Positions 52,501-60,526 of a DNA stretch of 64,000 nucleotides are shown here, one piece after another (position 1 is the first letter of the stretch; each line of letters starts with the position of its first letter). Source of the DNA: JABMQF01 sp964563755 (GTDB lineage Archaea; Nanobdellota; Nanobdellia; Woesearchaeales; UBA11576); contig CAZLYC010000002.1 of the NCBI GenBank assembly GCA_964563755.1, forward strand, positions 186,001 through 250,000. Direction: 5' to 3'. A program made the position numbers and the translations under genes. The notes beneath the pieces were generated by a model. That model worked only from the letters and a program-made list of their open reading frames with translations. It searched no databases and was not told the origin of the DNA.

Positions 52501-54039
52501 CTATTTCAGCCTTATTCCAGAATACGTATTTGATGTAGTGTTATTTGAACGCATGCTTGTTTTCGTATACTCATCAAAAAGAGGGACCTTGACAGGAGTA
52601 GCGAATTTCACGAAGTTGCTGGTTATTATTGCCTCTCCCTTGTCAAGGGAGGCTATGTTCCGGTCATCCTGGGACAGGTCCTGTGATGCTGATTCGATTA
52701 TTGCCTGTCTTTCTGGTTTCATCTCAACGCCCAGTATTATCTTTGTGTTGATGTTTGCCAGTATCTCTCGCGGAATGAGTGATGGAAGCTGGGTTATTGC
52801 GGTGAGCCCTATCTTGAATTTCCTTCCTTCTCTTGCTATTGTGCTGAATATGTTTGGTCCGTTCTCGAGGACTTCTTTTCCGAGCACACGTGGCGCCTCT
52901 TCAAGTACAACCGACACGACCGGCTTTGAATCTAGCTGGCCTTTTGATTTGTAATGCCTGTACCTGTTGAAGATTTCTGTCGTTATCATGCTGCCTATCA
53001 TTATCTCTACGCTTCCGCTAAAGCCAGATGTGTCTATTATTATCGTCTTGCCCGCTTCTGCTGCTGAAGCGATGTCTTTTATTGTCGTCTCTCCTGATGA
53101 CAGGTCAAAGACTCCTCTCGCGAATAGTTGTGTGCCGTCAAATTCAAGGTCGAGCAGTTGGATTAACCTTCTTTTGAGAACGCCGAGCGTTGCCTCGTTG
53201 AATTCTATTCCATTAAGTCCTTTCTCAAGCACTACTGCCTCGACCCAGGTGTTGCCGTACTTCTTGTAGTACGCGTTCATCGCCTGGACTTGAGGGTCTG
53301 AGAAATTGACTGCTCCCTTAAAATTGTCTGGCTTGACTTGCTTTATGTTTATTTTAAGAGTCCTTGTGCCGGGCATCGCGTCTCTGGGAGTATAATATTC
53401 TACTTTTTCTGATTTAGGATGGTTGCGCAGGCCCACTCCAGTCCGTCCATAGTATTCGTCGTGCGGGTCAAGCACTATGACTCCGCAGTATTCCTTGTCA
53501 ACTATGCTCCAGAGCATGACTTTGACAAGGTTGCTCTTGCCTCTTCCAGTGGTTGCTGTTATCAGGACGTGGTGCGTGAAAACTTTATCTCCCGGTAAGC
53601 TCACCAAAACATCAAGAGGCTTTGATCCTGAGCGTAAATTACCGAAGAATATTGGATTTGGAGGTTCTATCATGAAGCGGAGGTCTTCTTTCTCCACTTG
53701 CCTGACCTCTCCGAAAAATAAAGGAAGCTCTTTGCATAGCTGTGTGTTGCCTTTGCCTATGACTGCAAGCGGTTTTGCGAACGCGATTGTGTAATTCCTG
53801 ACTTTTTCATTGAAGAAAGAGACATCTGTGTTGTCTTCAAGCTTCATGCCTGATATCAGTTCAAGGTTCTGTGGGGATATCTGGCTGCCATACATCAGAT
53901 CATATACTTGGAGGAGTATCTTCTGCTCGCTCTGTCCGTTGACGCAAACAAGTAACTCGCCTATCTCTATCTTCCTGTCTGACTTCTGCCTAATGAGTAT
54001 CCTACCGAGTTCCCCGCCTATGACCTGTCCGACTATCAT
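52501..54039 (-). CDS. herA: HerA DNA translocase
   Basis: 512 residues. The N-terminal HAS-barrel (about 1-125) starts IVGQVIGGELGRILI. The RecA-like motor has Walker A TATTGRGKSN (about 165-174), LDPHDEYYG, Walker B VVSVVLEEAPRVLG and the TQLPSLI segment. It acts with NurA and Mre11-Rad50 in end resection in other archaea. 44 bases separate it from the GGDEF gene downstream. Confidence 0.9.
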   Translation of the reverse strand: MIVGQVIGGELGRILIRQKSDRKIEIGELLVCVNGQSEQKILLQVYDLMYGSQISPQNLELISGMKLEDNTDVSFFNEKVRNYTIAFAKPLAVIGKGNTQLCKELPLFFGEVRQVEKEDLRFMIEPPNPIFFGNLRSGSKPLDVLVSLPGDKVFTHHVLITATTGRGKSNLVKVMLWSIVDKEYCGVIVLDPHDEYYGRTGVGLRNHPKSEKVEYYTPRDAMPGTRTLKINIKQVKPDNFKGAVNFSDPQVQAMNAYYKKYGNTWVEAVVLEKGLNGIEFNEATLGVLKRRLIQLLDLEFDGTQLFARGVFDLSSGETTIKDIASAAEAGKTIIIDTSGFSGSVEIMIGSMITTEIFNRYRHYKSKGQLDSKPVVSVVLEEAPRVLGKEVLENGPNIFSTIAREGRKFKIGLTAITQLPSLIPREILANINTKIILGVEMKPERQAIIESASQDLSQDDRNIASLDKGEAIITSNFVKFATPVKVPLFDEYTKTSMRSNNTTSNTYSGIRLK

Positions 54040-54115
54040 AGTGGAAGATAACTCTGCGTATTATATAAAGTTTTGTCAGAAATTGAAATTATTTAAAAAA
54101 AATTAAAAAGAAGAA

Positions 54116-54367
54116 TTACTTCTTCTTCTTTTTCTTCTTGGAACCGCCCCTGACCATCTTGGCGCATGAGACGTCTCCCTGCTTGTCTATGAAGTAGAGA
54201 TATCCAGACTTTTTCTTTACGCCGACCTTGGCAACCTTCTCAGGCTTGCCTGCCTTCTTGCCCTTTCCGCGGGCCATCTTGGCACAGGATACGTCGCCTG
54301 CTTTGTCGACGAAATAGAGGTATCCTACTTTCTTCTTAACTCCAACTTTTGCTACTTTTTCAGCCAT
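54116..54367 (-). CDS. small protein of two tandem 34-residue repeats
   Basis: 83 residues. Two near-identical units (EKVAKVGVKKK-x-GYLYF-x-DK-x-GDVSCAKM-x-RG) are joined by a Lys/Gly linker, with a final poly-Lys. Each unit is beta-rich and basic with one Cys. Small repeat proteins of this look occur in DPANN genomes as far as I recall, with unknown function. A nucleic-acid-binding role is inferred from charge. A GGAGG-type site precedes the ATG. Confidence 0.75.
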   Translation of the reverse strand: MAEKVAKVGVKKKVGYLYFVDKAGDVSCAKMARGKGKKAGKPEKVAKVGVKKKSGYLYFIDKQGDVSCAKMVRGGSKKKKKKK

Positions 54368-54476
54368 TTTTACTGACCTCCTTTTCGAATGAAGAATAGG
54401 GTTTTACGACGAACACTACTATTTAAATGTTTTGTTTTCTTCGTCGAGAAAAGCACTAACTGTCGAGGAGAAACAA

Positions 54477-55175
54477 CTAACGGGATTGGTTTACCTCGAT
54501 TTCCACCAGACGGTCTATCTCTAGTTTGGATATGGCGCAACCGTGGATTTTCACACCCCAAAGTAATGAATCCACAAGGGTCTTGATGCCCTCTTTGCCG
54601 TCAAGGACATAATCTTTCAGTACGCCTTTCTCATATGCCATCAGGACGAGCTCGACTGACCTTATGACCTTGATGCTCTTTGTCCATTCTTTTATCTTAT
54701 TTAGGTTCTTGGTGTTCACGGTCGCGTTCGTTCCCATCCTCTCCTCGACCATCTTTATGAGGGTAGCTGAATCCTCGACCAACAGTTTTGTTGTCCTTTC
54801 ATCTATCACGACTGCCGGTGAATTAAGTATTATCGCTGTAGCTAGGACTTCCATCTCTGCGTAATGGACTATCTTTATCCAGTTGCCTCTTATCTTGAAT
54901 ATATTATTGGCAAGGACAAGCAGCTCCTCTGCGAGCATGTTTATCTTTGTCTCTTCTATTACATTTAGTATGCCTTTCTTTATCTCGTGATTGACCTGCA
55001 ATGCCTCGAACTTGAATCTCTTGGATTGGAGCGGCTTGTCTACAAGCTCCTGCTTGACGACATGCGGCACAAAGAATTCGCCTCCGAATAGCTGCTTAAG
55101 AGGCGAGAGTATCCAAAGCAGGTTATTTGTAGTCAAGCTTATTACAGGTCCTGCGTCGAATATCAGAGATTTCAT
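54477..55175 (-). CDS. PIN-domain-like protein
   Basis: 232 residues. The start IFDAGPVISL carries the first PIN Asp. KQELV and a distal VIDERTTKLL follow, consistent with a PIN fold. Its ATG overlaps the TGA of the upstream gene (ATGA), so the pair is translationally coupled like a toxin-antitoxin operon. Larger than VapC (about 130), with a C-terminal helical extension of about 90 residues. Confidence 0.7.
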   Translation of the reverse strand: MKSLIFDAGPVISLTTNNLLWILSPLKQLFGGEFFVPHVVKQELVDKPLQSKRFKFEALQVNHEIKKGILNVIEETKINMLAEELLVLANNIFKIRGNWIKIVHYAEMEVLATAIILNSPAVVIDERTTKLLVEDSATLIKMVEERMGTNATVNTKNLNKIKEWTKSIKVIRSVELVLMAYEKGVLKDYVLDGKEGIKTLVDSLLWGVKIHGCAISKLEIDRLVEIEVNQSR

Positions 55176-55738
55176 TTTGAATCGAATAATGTCCTTGCGA
55201 ATTTGAGCCTCTGCTCGACAGTCGATGCCAATGCGGCATCATCGTGTATCCTTGTCTTTCCTATGTAGCTCATGAGTTCCCACTGCCCCACGTTGAGAAG
55301 CTCAGCCACTCTTGCGGCGCTTATTCCATGCTCGTACAGCAGGCTTCCTTTCTTTATCTGTGCCTTGTCTATCACTTTTTCGATATATATCCTAAATTCC
55401 TTGTCTGCTGAGCTGGCGAAGTCAGATACTTTCTTCATCTTATCATGGAACTCTGCAGTATTGCCCTGCTCAAGAGAGAACTGTGCGCTTCCTAGAAGGT
55501 TGCGTGCCTGGTCAGCATACTCTGATTCAAAACCCCATCTTTCAAGAAGTTTTGATATTGCGTATATCACAACTGCAACGCTAAGAGAATCCATGTCCTG
55601 GAATATGCCTGCGTTATGGACAGTAGCGTCACTCAGCTTCTTGAGCCTGTTGGAGTCGCCCTTGTTGATGTATTTCTGTGCTTTTTTTAGGACGGACAGT
55701 ACTGCGCTCCTGACTGGCTTCGGCATCTCGTCATCCAT
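55172..55738 (-). CDS. helical protein with C-terminal HTH-like segment, coupled to PIN gene
   Basis: 188 residues. ATG 55738 lies about 32 bp from the TATA-like CTTTAAATA; a TTG at 55747 is less likely. Helical repeats fill about 10-120. The stretch LYEHGISAARVAELLNVGQWELMSY is HTH-like. Overlaps the PIN gene by 4 bases; a role as its regulator or antitoxin is inference. Confidence 0.6.
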   Translation of the reverse strand: MDDEMPKPVRSAVLSVLKKAQKYINKGDSNRLKKLSDATVHNAGIFQDMDSLSVAVVIYAISKLLERWGFESEYADQARNLLGSAQFSLEQGNTAEFHDKMKKVSDFASSADKEFRIYIEKVIDKAQIKKGSLLYEHGISAARVAELLNVGQWELMSYIGKTRIHDDAALASTVEQRLKFARTLFDSK

Positions 55739-55864
55739 AGAGGACAATCAGGTTTTTTCTTATTTAAAGGTTTCTAAAATGCCATTCAGGCCGTTTAAAA
55801 GATTATGCGTACGTCGAGGCAAAGTTTTTAAACTTAAGTCAAATATCCGCCTGTAGGTGGTTTG

Positions 55865-56320
55865 ATGTTCATTAAGGATCTTCAGCCTAGGCAGACAGGA
55901 GTGGATGTCGAGGGCGACGTATTTGAGATGAGTGATGTCCGTGAGTTCAATAAGCTAGGCAGGCAAGGAAAAGTTGCGACTGCCTGGATAAAGGACGGCA
56001 CAGGTAAAATAAAGCTTTCTTTGTGGAACGAGCAGATTGATAATGTTAAAGTAGGCAACAAGCTGAAAGTGCATAACGGCTATATCGGGGAATTTCAGGG
56101 AGAGCTTCAGCTAACTACAGGAAAATTCGGGACTATAGAGATACTGTCCACGGCAGAGACAAAAGATGACTCTCAAAAAACTGCCGAGGAAAAAGAGCAG
56201 CCCAAACCCGCTGTTAACGCTGAAGTTAAAGTTGATTCTAAGGTAGAGCATGCTCAAGTTAAAGAGAAGAAAGAGACAGTAATCGAATCTCTCGACATAG
56301 AAGAAGAGGACTTTACCTAA
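55865..56320 (+). CDS. single OB-fold ssDNA/RNA-binding protein (RPA/SSB-like)
   Basis: 151 residues from ATG 55865 (GGTGG upstream). The OB fold at about 1-100 has VDVEGDVFEMSDVREFNKLGR-type strands, VATAWIKDGTGKIKLSLWN and VHNGYIGEFQGELQLT, as in archaeal SSB/RPA domains. A disordered acidic tail (about 105-151) ends EEEDF, like SSB tails that recruit partners. Confidence 0.82.
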   Translation: MFIKDLQPRQTGVDVEGDVFEMSDVREFNKLGRQGKVATAWIKDGTGKIKLSLWNEQIDNVKVGNKLKVHNGYIGEFQGELQLTTGKFGTIEILSTAETKDDSQKTAEEKEQPKPAVNAEVKVDSKVEHAQVKEKKETVIESLDIEEEDFT

Positions 56321-56326
56321 GCAAAA

Positions 56327-56337
56327 GTTATATAAAC
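56327..56337 (+). promoter_or_regulatory. TATA box for the tRNA transcript
   Basis: GTTATATAAAC lies about 86 bp before the tRNA 5' end. A start about 25 bp downstream would put the hairpin at 56368-56403 into the precursor's leader. Confidence 0.55.
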
Positions 56338-56367
56338 AAATCGCTAATTCTTGATTCTATATCCTAG

Positions 56368-56403
56368 GTTGTTGAGGCCATTCTGGCCGATGAAAGAAAC
56401 AAC
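56368..56403 (+). ncRNA. hairpin with kink-turn-like features in tRNA leader
   Basis: GTTGTT pairs with AACAAC, enclosing GGCC-ATTCT-GGCC. GA before and GATGA after the inner helix resemble the D/C-box pairing of a kink-turn. It could be a small guide-RNA-like or L7Ae-binding leader; the second box pair of a full C/D RNA was not found. Confidence 0.3.
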
Positions 56404-56412
56404 AAGCCTTAT

Positions 56413-56556
56413 GGGGCGGTAGCTCAACCTGGGAGAGCACACAGTGTTAAACACTGGCTCAAACGGCTGAAGATTACTTCAGGACGGTATGCTGACCTGA
56501 ATAAGGTATGATTATCGGATACCGTGACGTCCGGGGTTCAAATCCCCGCCGTCCCA
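56413..56556 (+). tRNA. intron-containing tRNA, anticodon not certain (GUU/Asn possible)
   Basis: Acceptor GGGGCGG pairs with CCGTCCC (one G-U), followed by A73. The D arm is GCTC-AACCTGGGA-GAGC and the T arm CGGGG-TTCAAAT-CCCCG, all good. Between D and T arms lie about 95 bases, so an intron of roughly 65-70 bases is required. The 5' side reads CACAGTGTTAA and the 3' side CCGTGACGTC. These pair as an anticodon stem with one A-C mismatch, but uridine 33 does not fall in place. TGTTAA suggests GUU. The insert contains strong hairpins (CTGAAG-ATTA-CTTCAG; ACGGTAT with ATACCGT). Confidence 0.8.
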
Positions 56557-56596
56557 TATTTTTCTTAACATTAAACATACTACGAACATAAAGAAG

Positions 56597-56689
56597 CAAT
56601 GCCACCTAGGGAGCGTCAATTTAAACATCAGAACATGATGCAGTTCGGCGAACAACAATAGAACAATAATCAATGCGAACGTGGCATTG
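56597..56689. repeat. 93-bp element, copy B (terminal inverted repeat)
   Basis: Starts CAATGCCACC and ends CGTGGCATTG. Same length as copy A at 36035-36127, with the same conserved blocks and the compensatory C-G closing pair. It lies between the tRNA 3' end and the 3' end of the convergent DUF2072 gene. The 3' block GCGAACGT also resembles the 5' block of copy A, so a short direct repeat lies inside the inverted one. Confidence 0.65.
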
Positions 56690-56700
56690 ACTGAATAGAA

Positions 56701-57105
56701 TCACTTATTTTTCTTCGGCTTGTCTTTCTTCATGTCGTGCAGTCTCTGGAAAGTGTCAGGCACGTCTATAACATATTTTCCTTCACCCATCTTGAACACG
56801 ACAGGGTATTCTTTGTTGAAAAGCTGGACAAGGTCGAGCTCGAATTTTCCTGGTTCTGTGACTCTTACAGATTCTAAGTCAAGGACAACCGGCTCGTCAA
56901 TGTTCTGAGCGCCGAGTATGTCGAATACATCCTCTTGTATCTGCTCCTTCTGCTCGACAGTGAGGTTGTTGGATATTACCTTCGCCTTCTCTATCGACTC
57001 TTTTTTGACGAAGAAGAAAAGTCTTGAGCCGCATTTGCAGCCTTTCAGTATCTCCTGTGAACCATCTTCATAGAACGTGTTGCATCTTACGCATTGGTGG
57101 GGCAT
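56701..57105 (-). CDS. DUF2072 zinc-ribbon protein
   Basis: 134 residues. The N-terminal zinc site has CVRC (about 5-8) and CKCG. An alpha/beta domain and a Lys-rich tail follow. It is the third gene of the archaeal Era-like GTPase - DUF2073 - DUF2072 cluster, whose function is not settled but which is widely conserved. It starts 1 base after the DUF2073 stop. Confidence 0.82.
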   Translation of the reverse strand: MPHQCVRCNTFYEDGSQEILKGCKCGSRLFFFVKKESIEKAKVISNNLTVEQKEQIQEDVFDILGAQNIDEPVVLDLESVRVTEPGKFELDLVQLFNKEYPVVFKMGEGKYVIDVPDTFQRLHDMKKDKPKKNK

Positions 57106-57106
57106 T

Positions 57107-57523
57107 TTACACTGACTCTTCTTTCTTGGGCCTGGCCTTTTTCTTCTTCTGCCTTTGTTCTGTCGTGAACAGCTGTATCTTGTTCGGATCCTTCTTTATC
57201 TCTTTCACTATTGATGCAGGCCCGATTATCGTGAGGCCTTGCCTGTCGCCCAGAAGTATGTTTATGAATTGCTGCCTTATCTTCTTGAAGAGCATCATGT
57301 TCTCTGCCTGAGGGTATATCACTGCAAGCTCTATCCCCTTGAATTCAGAGTTTATCTCTTCCATCGTTGTCTTTATGAGTTCTGTCTCTTCCTCTTTCTT
57401 GAGCCTTCCTTCGAGTAGGACTATCTTCTCCTCTTTTACTGAGTTGAGCAGTTTCCTTATCCTGCCTAGAGAACTCAGGCTCTCGATTTCAAGGTAGGGG
57501 ACGAATTGTAGTGTAAGTGCCAT
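57107..57523 (-). CDS. DUF2073 protein
   Basis: 138 residues. ATG 57523 sits 8 bases after GGGTGA; a GTG at 57535 would overlap the GTPase stop. Typical segments: TLQFVPYLEIESLSSLGRI and IVLLEGRLKKEEE, then a KKKK basic tail. Part of the conserved GTPase cluster; function unknown. Confidence 0.82.
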   Translation of the reverse strand: MALTLQFVPYLEIESLSSLGRIRKLLNSVKEEKIVLLEGRLKKEEETELIKTTMEEINSEFKGIELAVIYPQAENMMLFKKIRQQFINILLGDRQGLTIIGPASIVKEIKKDPNKIQLFTTEQRQKKKKARPKKEESV

Positions 57524-57531
57524 TGTCATGT

Positions 57532-58164
57532 TCACCCTGCTATCTTGAACAATGCTTCGTAGAACTCTTCCATGTTTGTTCCTTTCTTCGCGGATATTCC
57601 TATAAGATCATATTGTGGGAATGCTGCCTTCACTGCTTTTATCTTGGATTTTTTGAGGTCTACCTTGTTCGCTACGACAAGTACAGGTATATTCCTTGCG
57701 GCGAGATTGCCTATTATTGTTATGTTGACCTGTGAGTATGGGTCTTTTGTTGAATCAAGGACGACAAGGACAACATTCATGTTGTCGAGCCATTTTATGG
57801 CGTCAATCACTCCTCGTGTCGCTTCTTTCGCGCGCCTCTTGGACTCTGATTCGGACATGCCTTTCTTCATGAAGTCTTCGTAGTCTATCTTTGTGGCTAT
57901 TCCTGGAGTGTCGACAAGGCTGAACTCGAGCTCATTGTCTCCTTTCTTGACTTTTATCTTCTCTTTTACCTGGATTTCTCTTGTCTCATGCTCTATATTA
58001 GATACAGAACCCATCTCCTCGCCGAGCCAATCCATGCAGACCCTGTTTGCGAGGGTTGTCTTTCCGCCGTTTGGAGGGCCGTATATTCCTATCTTTAGTT
58101 CTTTCTTTTTGATGAAGAAGTCTTTGAACGACTTTTTTATGAAGCTCTTGACAAATTCTATCAT
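57532..58164 (-). CDS. Era/Obg-like archaeal GTPase
   Basis: 210 residues. G1 GPPNGGKTT (about 29-37), G3 DTPG (about 84), G4 NKVD (about 162), G5 ISAKKG. N-terminal basic helix. Single G domain without the KH domain of Era. The conserved operon suggests ribosome- or RNA-related GTPase work (inference). Confidence 0.88.
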   Translation of the reverse strand: MIEFVKSFIKKSFKDFFIKKKELKIGIYGPPNGGKTTLANRVCMDWLGEEMGSVSNIEHETREIQVKEKIKVKKGDNELEFSLVDTPGIATKIDYEDFMKKGMSESESKRRAKEATRGVIDAIKWLDNMNVVLVVLDSTKDPYSQVNITIIGNLAARNIPVLVVANKVDLKKSKIKAVKAAFPQYDLIGISAKKGTNMEEFYEALFKIAG

Positions 58165-58315
58165 TAATGCACCGCTTTTGTAATTATCCTTGCTGAATTA
58201 TGGTCTAAAAATTTGATGATTTGTTTATATAGTTTTCGGTCACTCTTTAATATGATTTTAAAGAAGACTGAGTGATATTTTCGGCGAGCCTTTGTGCAGA
58301 CGAAGAACAGAACGA

Positions 58316-59491
58316 TTATATGTTCAGGCTGTCTGTTATTATCTTCTTGACAAGAGATATGTCTTTATCAGTGACTTCTTGTCTTAACTCCATCCTTGCT
58401 GATGCTTTCGCAAGCCTTGTGAAGCCGACAACCATCCTTGGTGATATCTCTGTTATGTATTTTCTCTCGTTCTCCTTTATCTCTGCTATGAAATCTACTA
58501 TTTCCTGCTCGAATTTCTTCGGAAGCGATATCTCTCCTATAGAATGTGAATGTATTACGTATTCTTTCATGAATTCTTTCTCTTTCTGCGTGAGTTCGTG
58601 CTTTGTCTTGTTGATGAGCGCTCTTGTTATCTTCTTGAAATCTTCTATGCTGTGTTTTCTGACAAAGAATGTCAGGTGGAACCTTGTGAGGAGCGCAGCA
58701 TCGAACGGCAGCTGTTTTTTCAGTTGCTCGATATTCTTTCCTGTGAACTTATCACCTTTAGGGTTAGCTGTCGCGAGCACAGAGACTCTTGCATTGAACT
58801 TGTATGAATGTCCGCCCTTATCATATGATACGAATCCTTTTTCCATGGCATTGTATAGGCTTGCCCTTGATTCTTCTTTCATCAGGTTGAGTTCGTCTAT
58901 CGCGCAAAGACCATTGTCTGCCATCGGGAGGAGTCCTTTCATGACTTCGCTGCCTTTCACAGTCACAGCAAGCCCGACTCCGCTTGTTCCTGATCCGAGT
59001 CCCATCGATGATATCGGGGCAAGGTCTGTCGCTGAACTTAATATCTGTGTTTTTCCTGTTCCGGGGTCTCCGAGAAGCAATATGTGTATATGTTCAGGCG
59101 AGAATAACTGGAGCGCTACAGCTTTTTTTGCTGTCTCAAAACCTACAAGATTAGGCGCTATTATCTGCGCGCAGTTCTCGTGTATGTTTTTTGAGAGCTG
59201 CTGGAAAAGTGTTGTCTTTGTCTTTTCCTTTATTTTGTTGTTGAGAGAGATTACAAGTTCTTTTACATCATGCTTTTCTGTCTTGCCTACGAGCAGAGGG
59301 CATGTCGTGTTCTCTATGAGTCCTCCGAGTGAGAGGTTTTCTTTCTCGATTGCTATCTTATTCTCTTTTATGTAGCCTTTGACTATCCTTTTCTCGTCTT
59401 TTGATAGGTACCAGTCGAGTGACTCTATTGATTGTTCCTCTTCTCCAGAAAGCCGTCTCATCCTTTTTATGACGTCAAGTATATCTGCCAT
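58316..59491 (-). CDS. MCM-like AAA+ ATPase lacking the N-terminal DNA-binding domain
   Basis: 391 residues. The MCM core is recognisable: LLLGDPGTGKTQ (Walker A, MCM has GDPGTAKS), SGVGLAVTV, the MADNGLCAIDELNLM Walker B region, NARVSVLATANPKG and arginine finger TRFHL (MCM SRFDL). The C-terminal winged helix is present in part. The OB/zinc N-domain of replicative MCM is replaced by about 100 residues. It is probably a paralog with a non-replicative role. Confidence 0.75.
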   Translation of the reverse strand: MADILDVIKRMRRLSGEEEQSIESLDWYLSKDEKRIVKGYIKENKIAIEKENLSLGGLIENTTCPLLVGKTEKHDVKELVISLNNKIKEKTKTTLFQQLSKNIHENCAQIIAPNLVGFETAKKAVALQLFSPEHIHILLLGDPGTGKTQILSSATDLAPISSMGLGSGTSGVGLAVTVKGSEVMKGLLPMADNGLCAIDELNLMKEESRASLYNAMEKGFVSYDKGGHSYKFNARVSVLATANPKGDKFTGKNIEQLKKQLPFDAALLTRFHLTFFVRKHSIEDFKKITRALINKTKHELTQKEKEFMKEYVIHSHSIGEISLPKKFEQEIVDFIAEIKENERKYITEISPRMVVGFTRLAKASARMELRQEVTDKDISLVKKIITDSLNI

Positions 59492-59494
59492 TTT

Positions 59495-60499
59495 CTAGTT
59501 TGGCCTGAGCCTTTCGCGTGTTGCATCTGATAGTACTTGCTGAGCAGTCTGCTGGTCCCAGCCTATCTGCAGGAGATGCTCCATTATCTCTTCAGGCTCG
59601 TATCCTTCGCCAAGCGCCTGGACTATGTATGTTTTGAGTTCTGATACTTCCTTGCTGCGGGATGCCTGCTGGGGCTGCATTATATTCTGTGTAGTTGGCT
59701 GCTGCATCATTGGCATTGGCTGCTTCGGCATCTTGCTCTCGACTGCGGGCTTGCTCTTGCCCATAGTGAATACCAGTATTATGACTATGATTACAAGTAA
59801 TAATCCTCCAAGCATAGCTATACTGGTTGTCATGCTGAATCCTGCTATCCCTGGTGATGGCTGCTCGAGTATTCCTATCTCGTCCTGGTAATTGCCTTCC
59901 TGCAGGTGCTGCTCTAAGAGTTGCCTGTCTTCTTTTGTCAGGGTGTCTATGCAGCAGACAAGGTCTCCATCTATTAGTTGTTCATTCGATGCCATGGATG
60001 ATGCTGCGCCGCAGAATTTGACCTTGAATGTGGCGTCACATACTACATTTCCTCCAAGCTCGACATATCTTGATTGGAGTACGTGGAAGTCCTGGTCCAT
60101 CGCAGCCTGTGCGAGGAGTCTTGGTGATGGATTGTCGACCGCTTTCGAGAAAGAATCATAGCTTGAGAACTGCACTATCAGGTCCTCGCTGGTTATTCCT
60201 GAACAATAATCCACCATCTCAGAAACAGTCCAGTCGCTTCCGAACTTCTGTGCCTGCAAGGACAATGGCTGTTCGGGGTCATTTATTATGACGCAGATGC
60301 TTGTCTGTTCGACCTGGCTGAATATTGACGAGCTGGACAATGCGCTTTCGAGCTTTGACTTTGCTGTTGACGCGTCAAGCACTGCGTATCCTGTCAGGTT
60401 AACTGACGATGACGCTATGAAGTATAATCCTAGTATTATCGCTAGTATGAATGCGCCGTGTATGGCAATCTGTTTTACCTTGTCACCTGATTTTTTCAT
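59495..60499 (-). CDS. membrane protein with LTGYAV motif and cytosolic UBA-like end
   Basis: 334 residues. N-terminal anchor (about 12-32) followed by NLTGYAV. An extracytoplasmic domain with five or more Cys (about 60-200) comes next, then a second helix at about 225-247, a Met/Pro/Gln-rich linker, and a C-terminal three-helix UBA-like module (LKTYIVQALGEGYEPEEIMEHL). The stop is 3 bases from the MCM-like gene. Family unknown. Confidence 0.65.
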   Translation of the reverse strand: MKKSGDKVKQIAIHGAFILAIILGLYFIASSSVNLTGYAVLDASTAKSKLESALSSSSIFSQVEQTSICVIINDPEQPLSLQAQKFGSDWTVSEMVDYCSGITSEDLIVQFSSYDSFSKAVDNPSPRLLAQAAMDQDFHVLQSRYVELGGNVVCDATFKVKFCGAASSMASNEQLIDGDLVCCIDTLTKEDRQLLEQHLQEGNYQDEIGILEQPSPGIAGFSMTTSIAMLGGLLLVIIVIILVFTMGKSKPAVESKMPKQPMPMMQQPTTQNIMQPQQASRSKEVSELKTYIVQALGEGYEPEEIMEHLLQIGWDQQTAQQVLSDATRERLRPN

Positions 60500-60526
60500 A
60501 TTGTGTCCTTTCTTGTCCTTTTTTAT

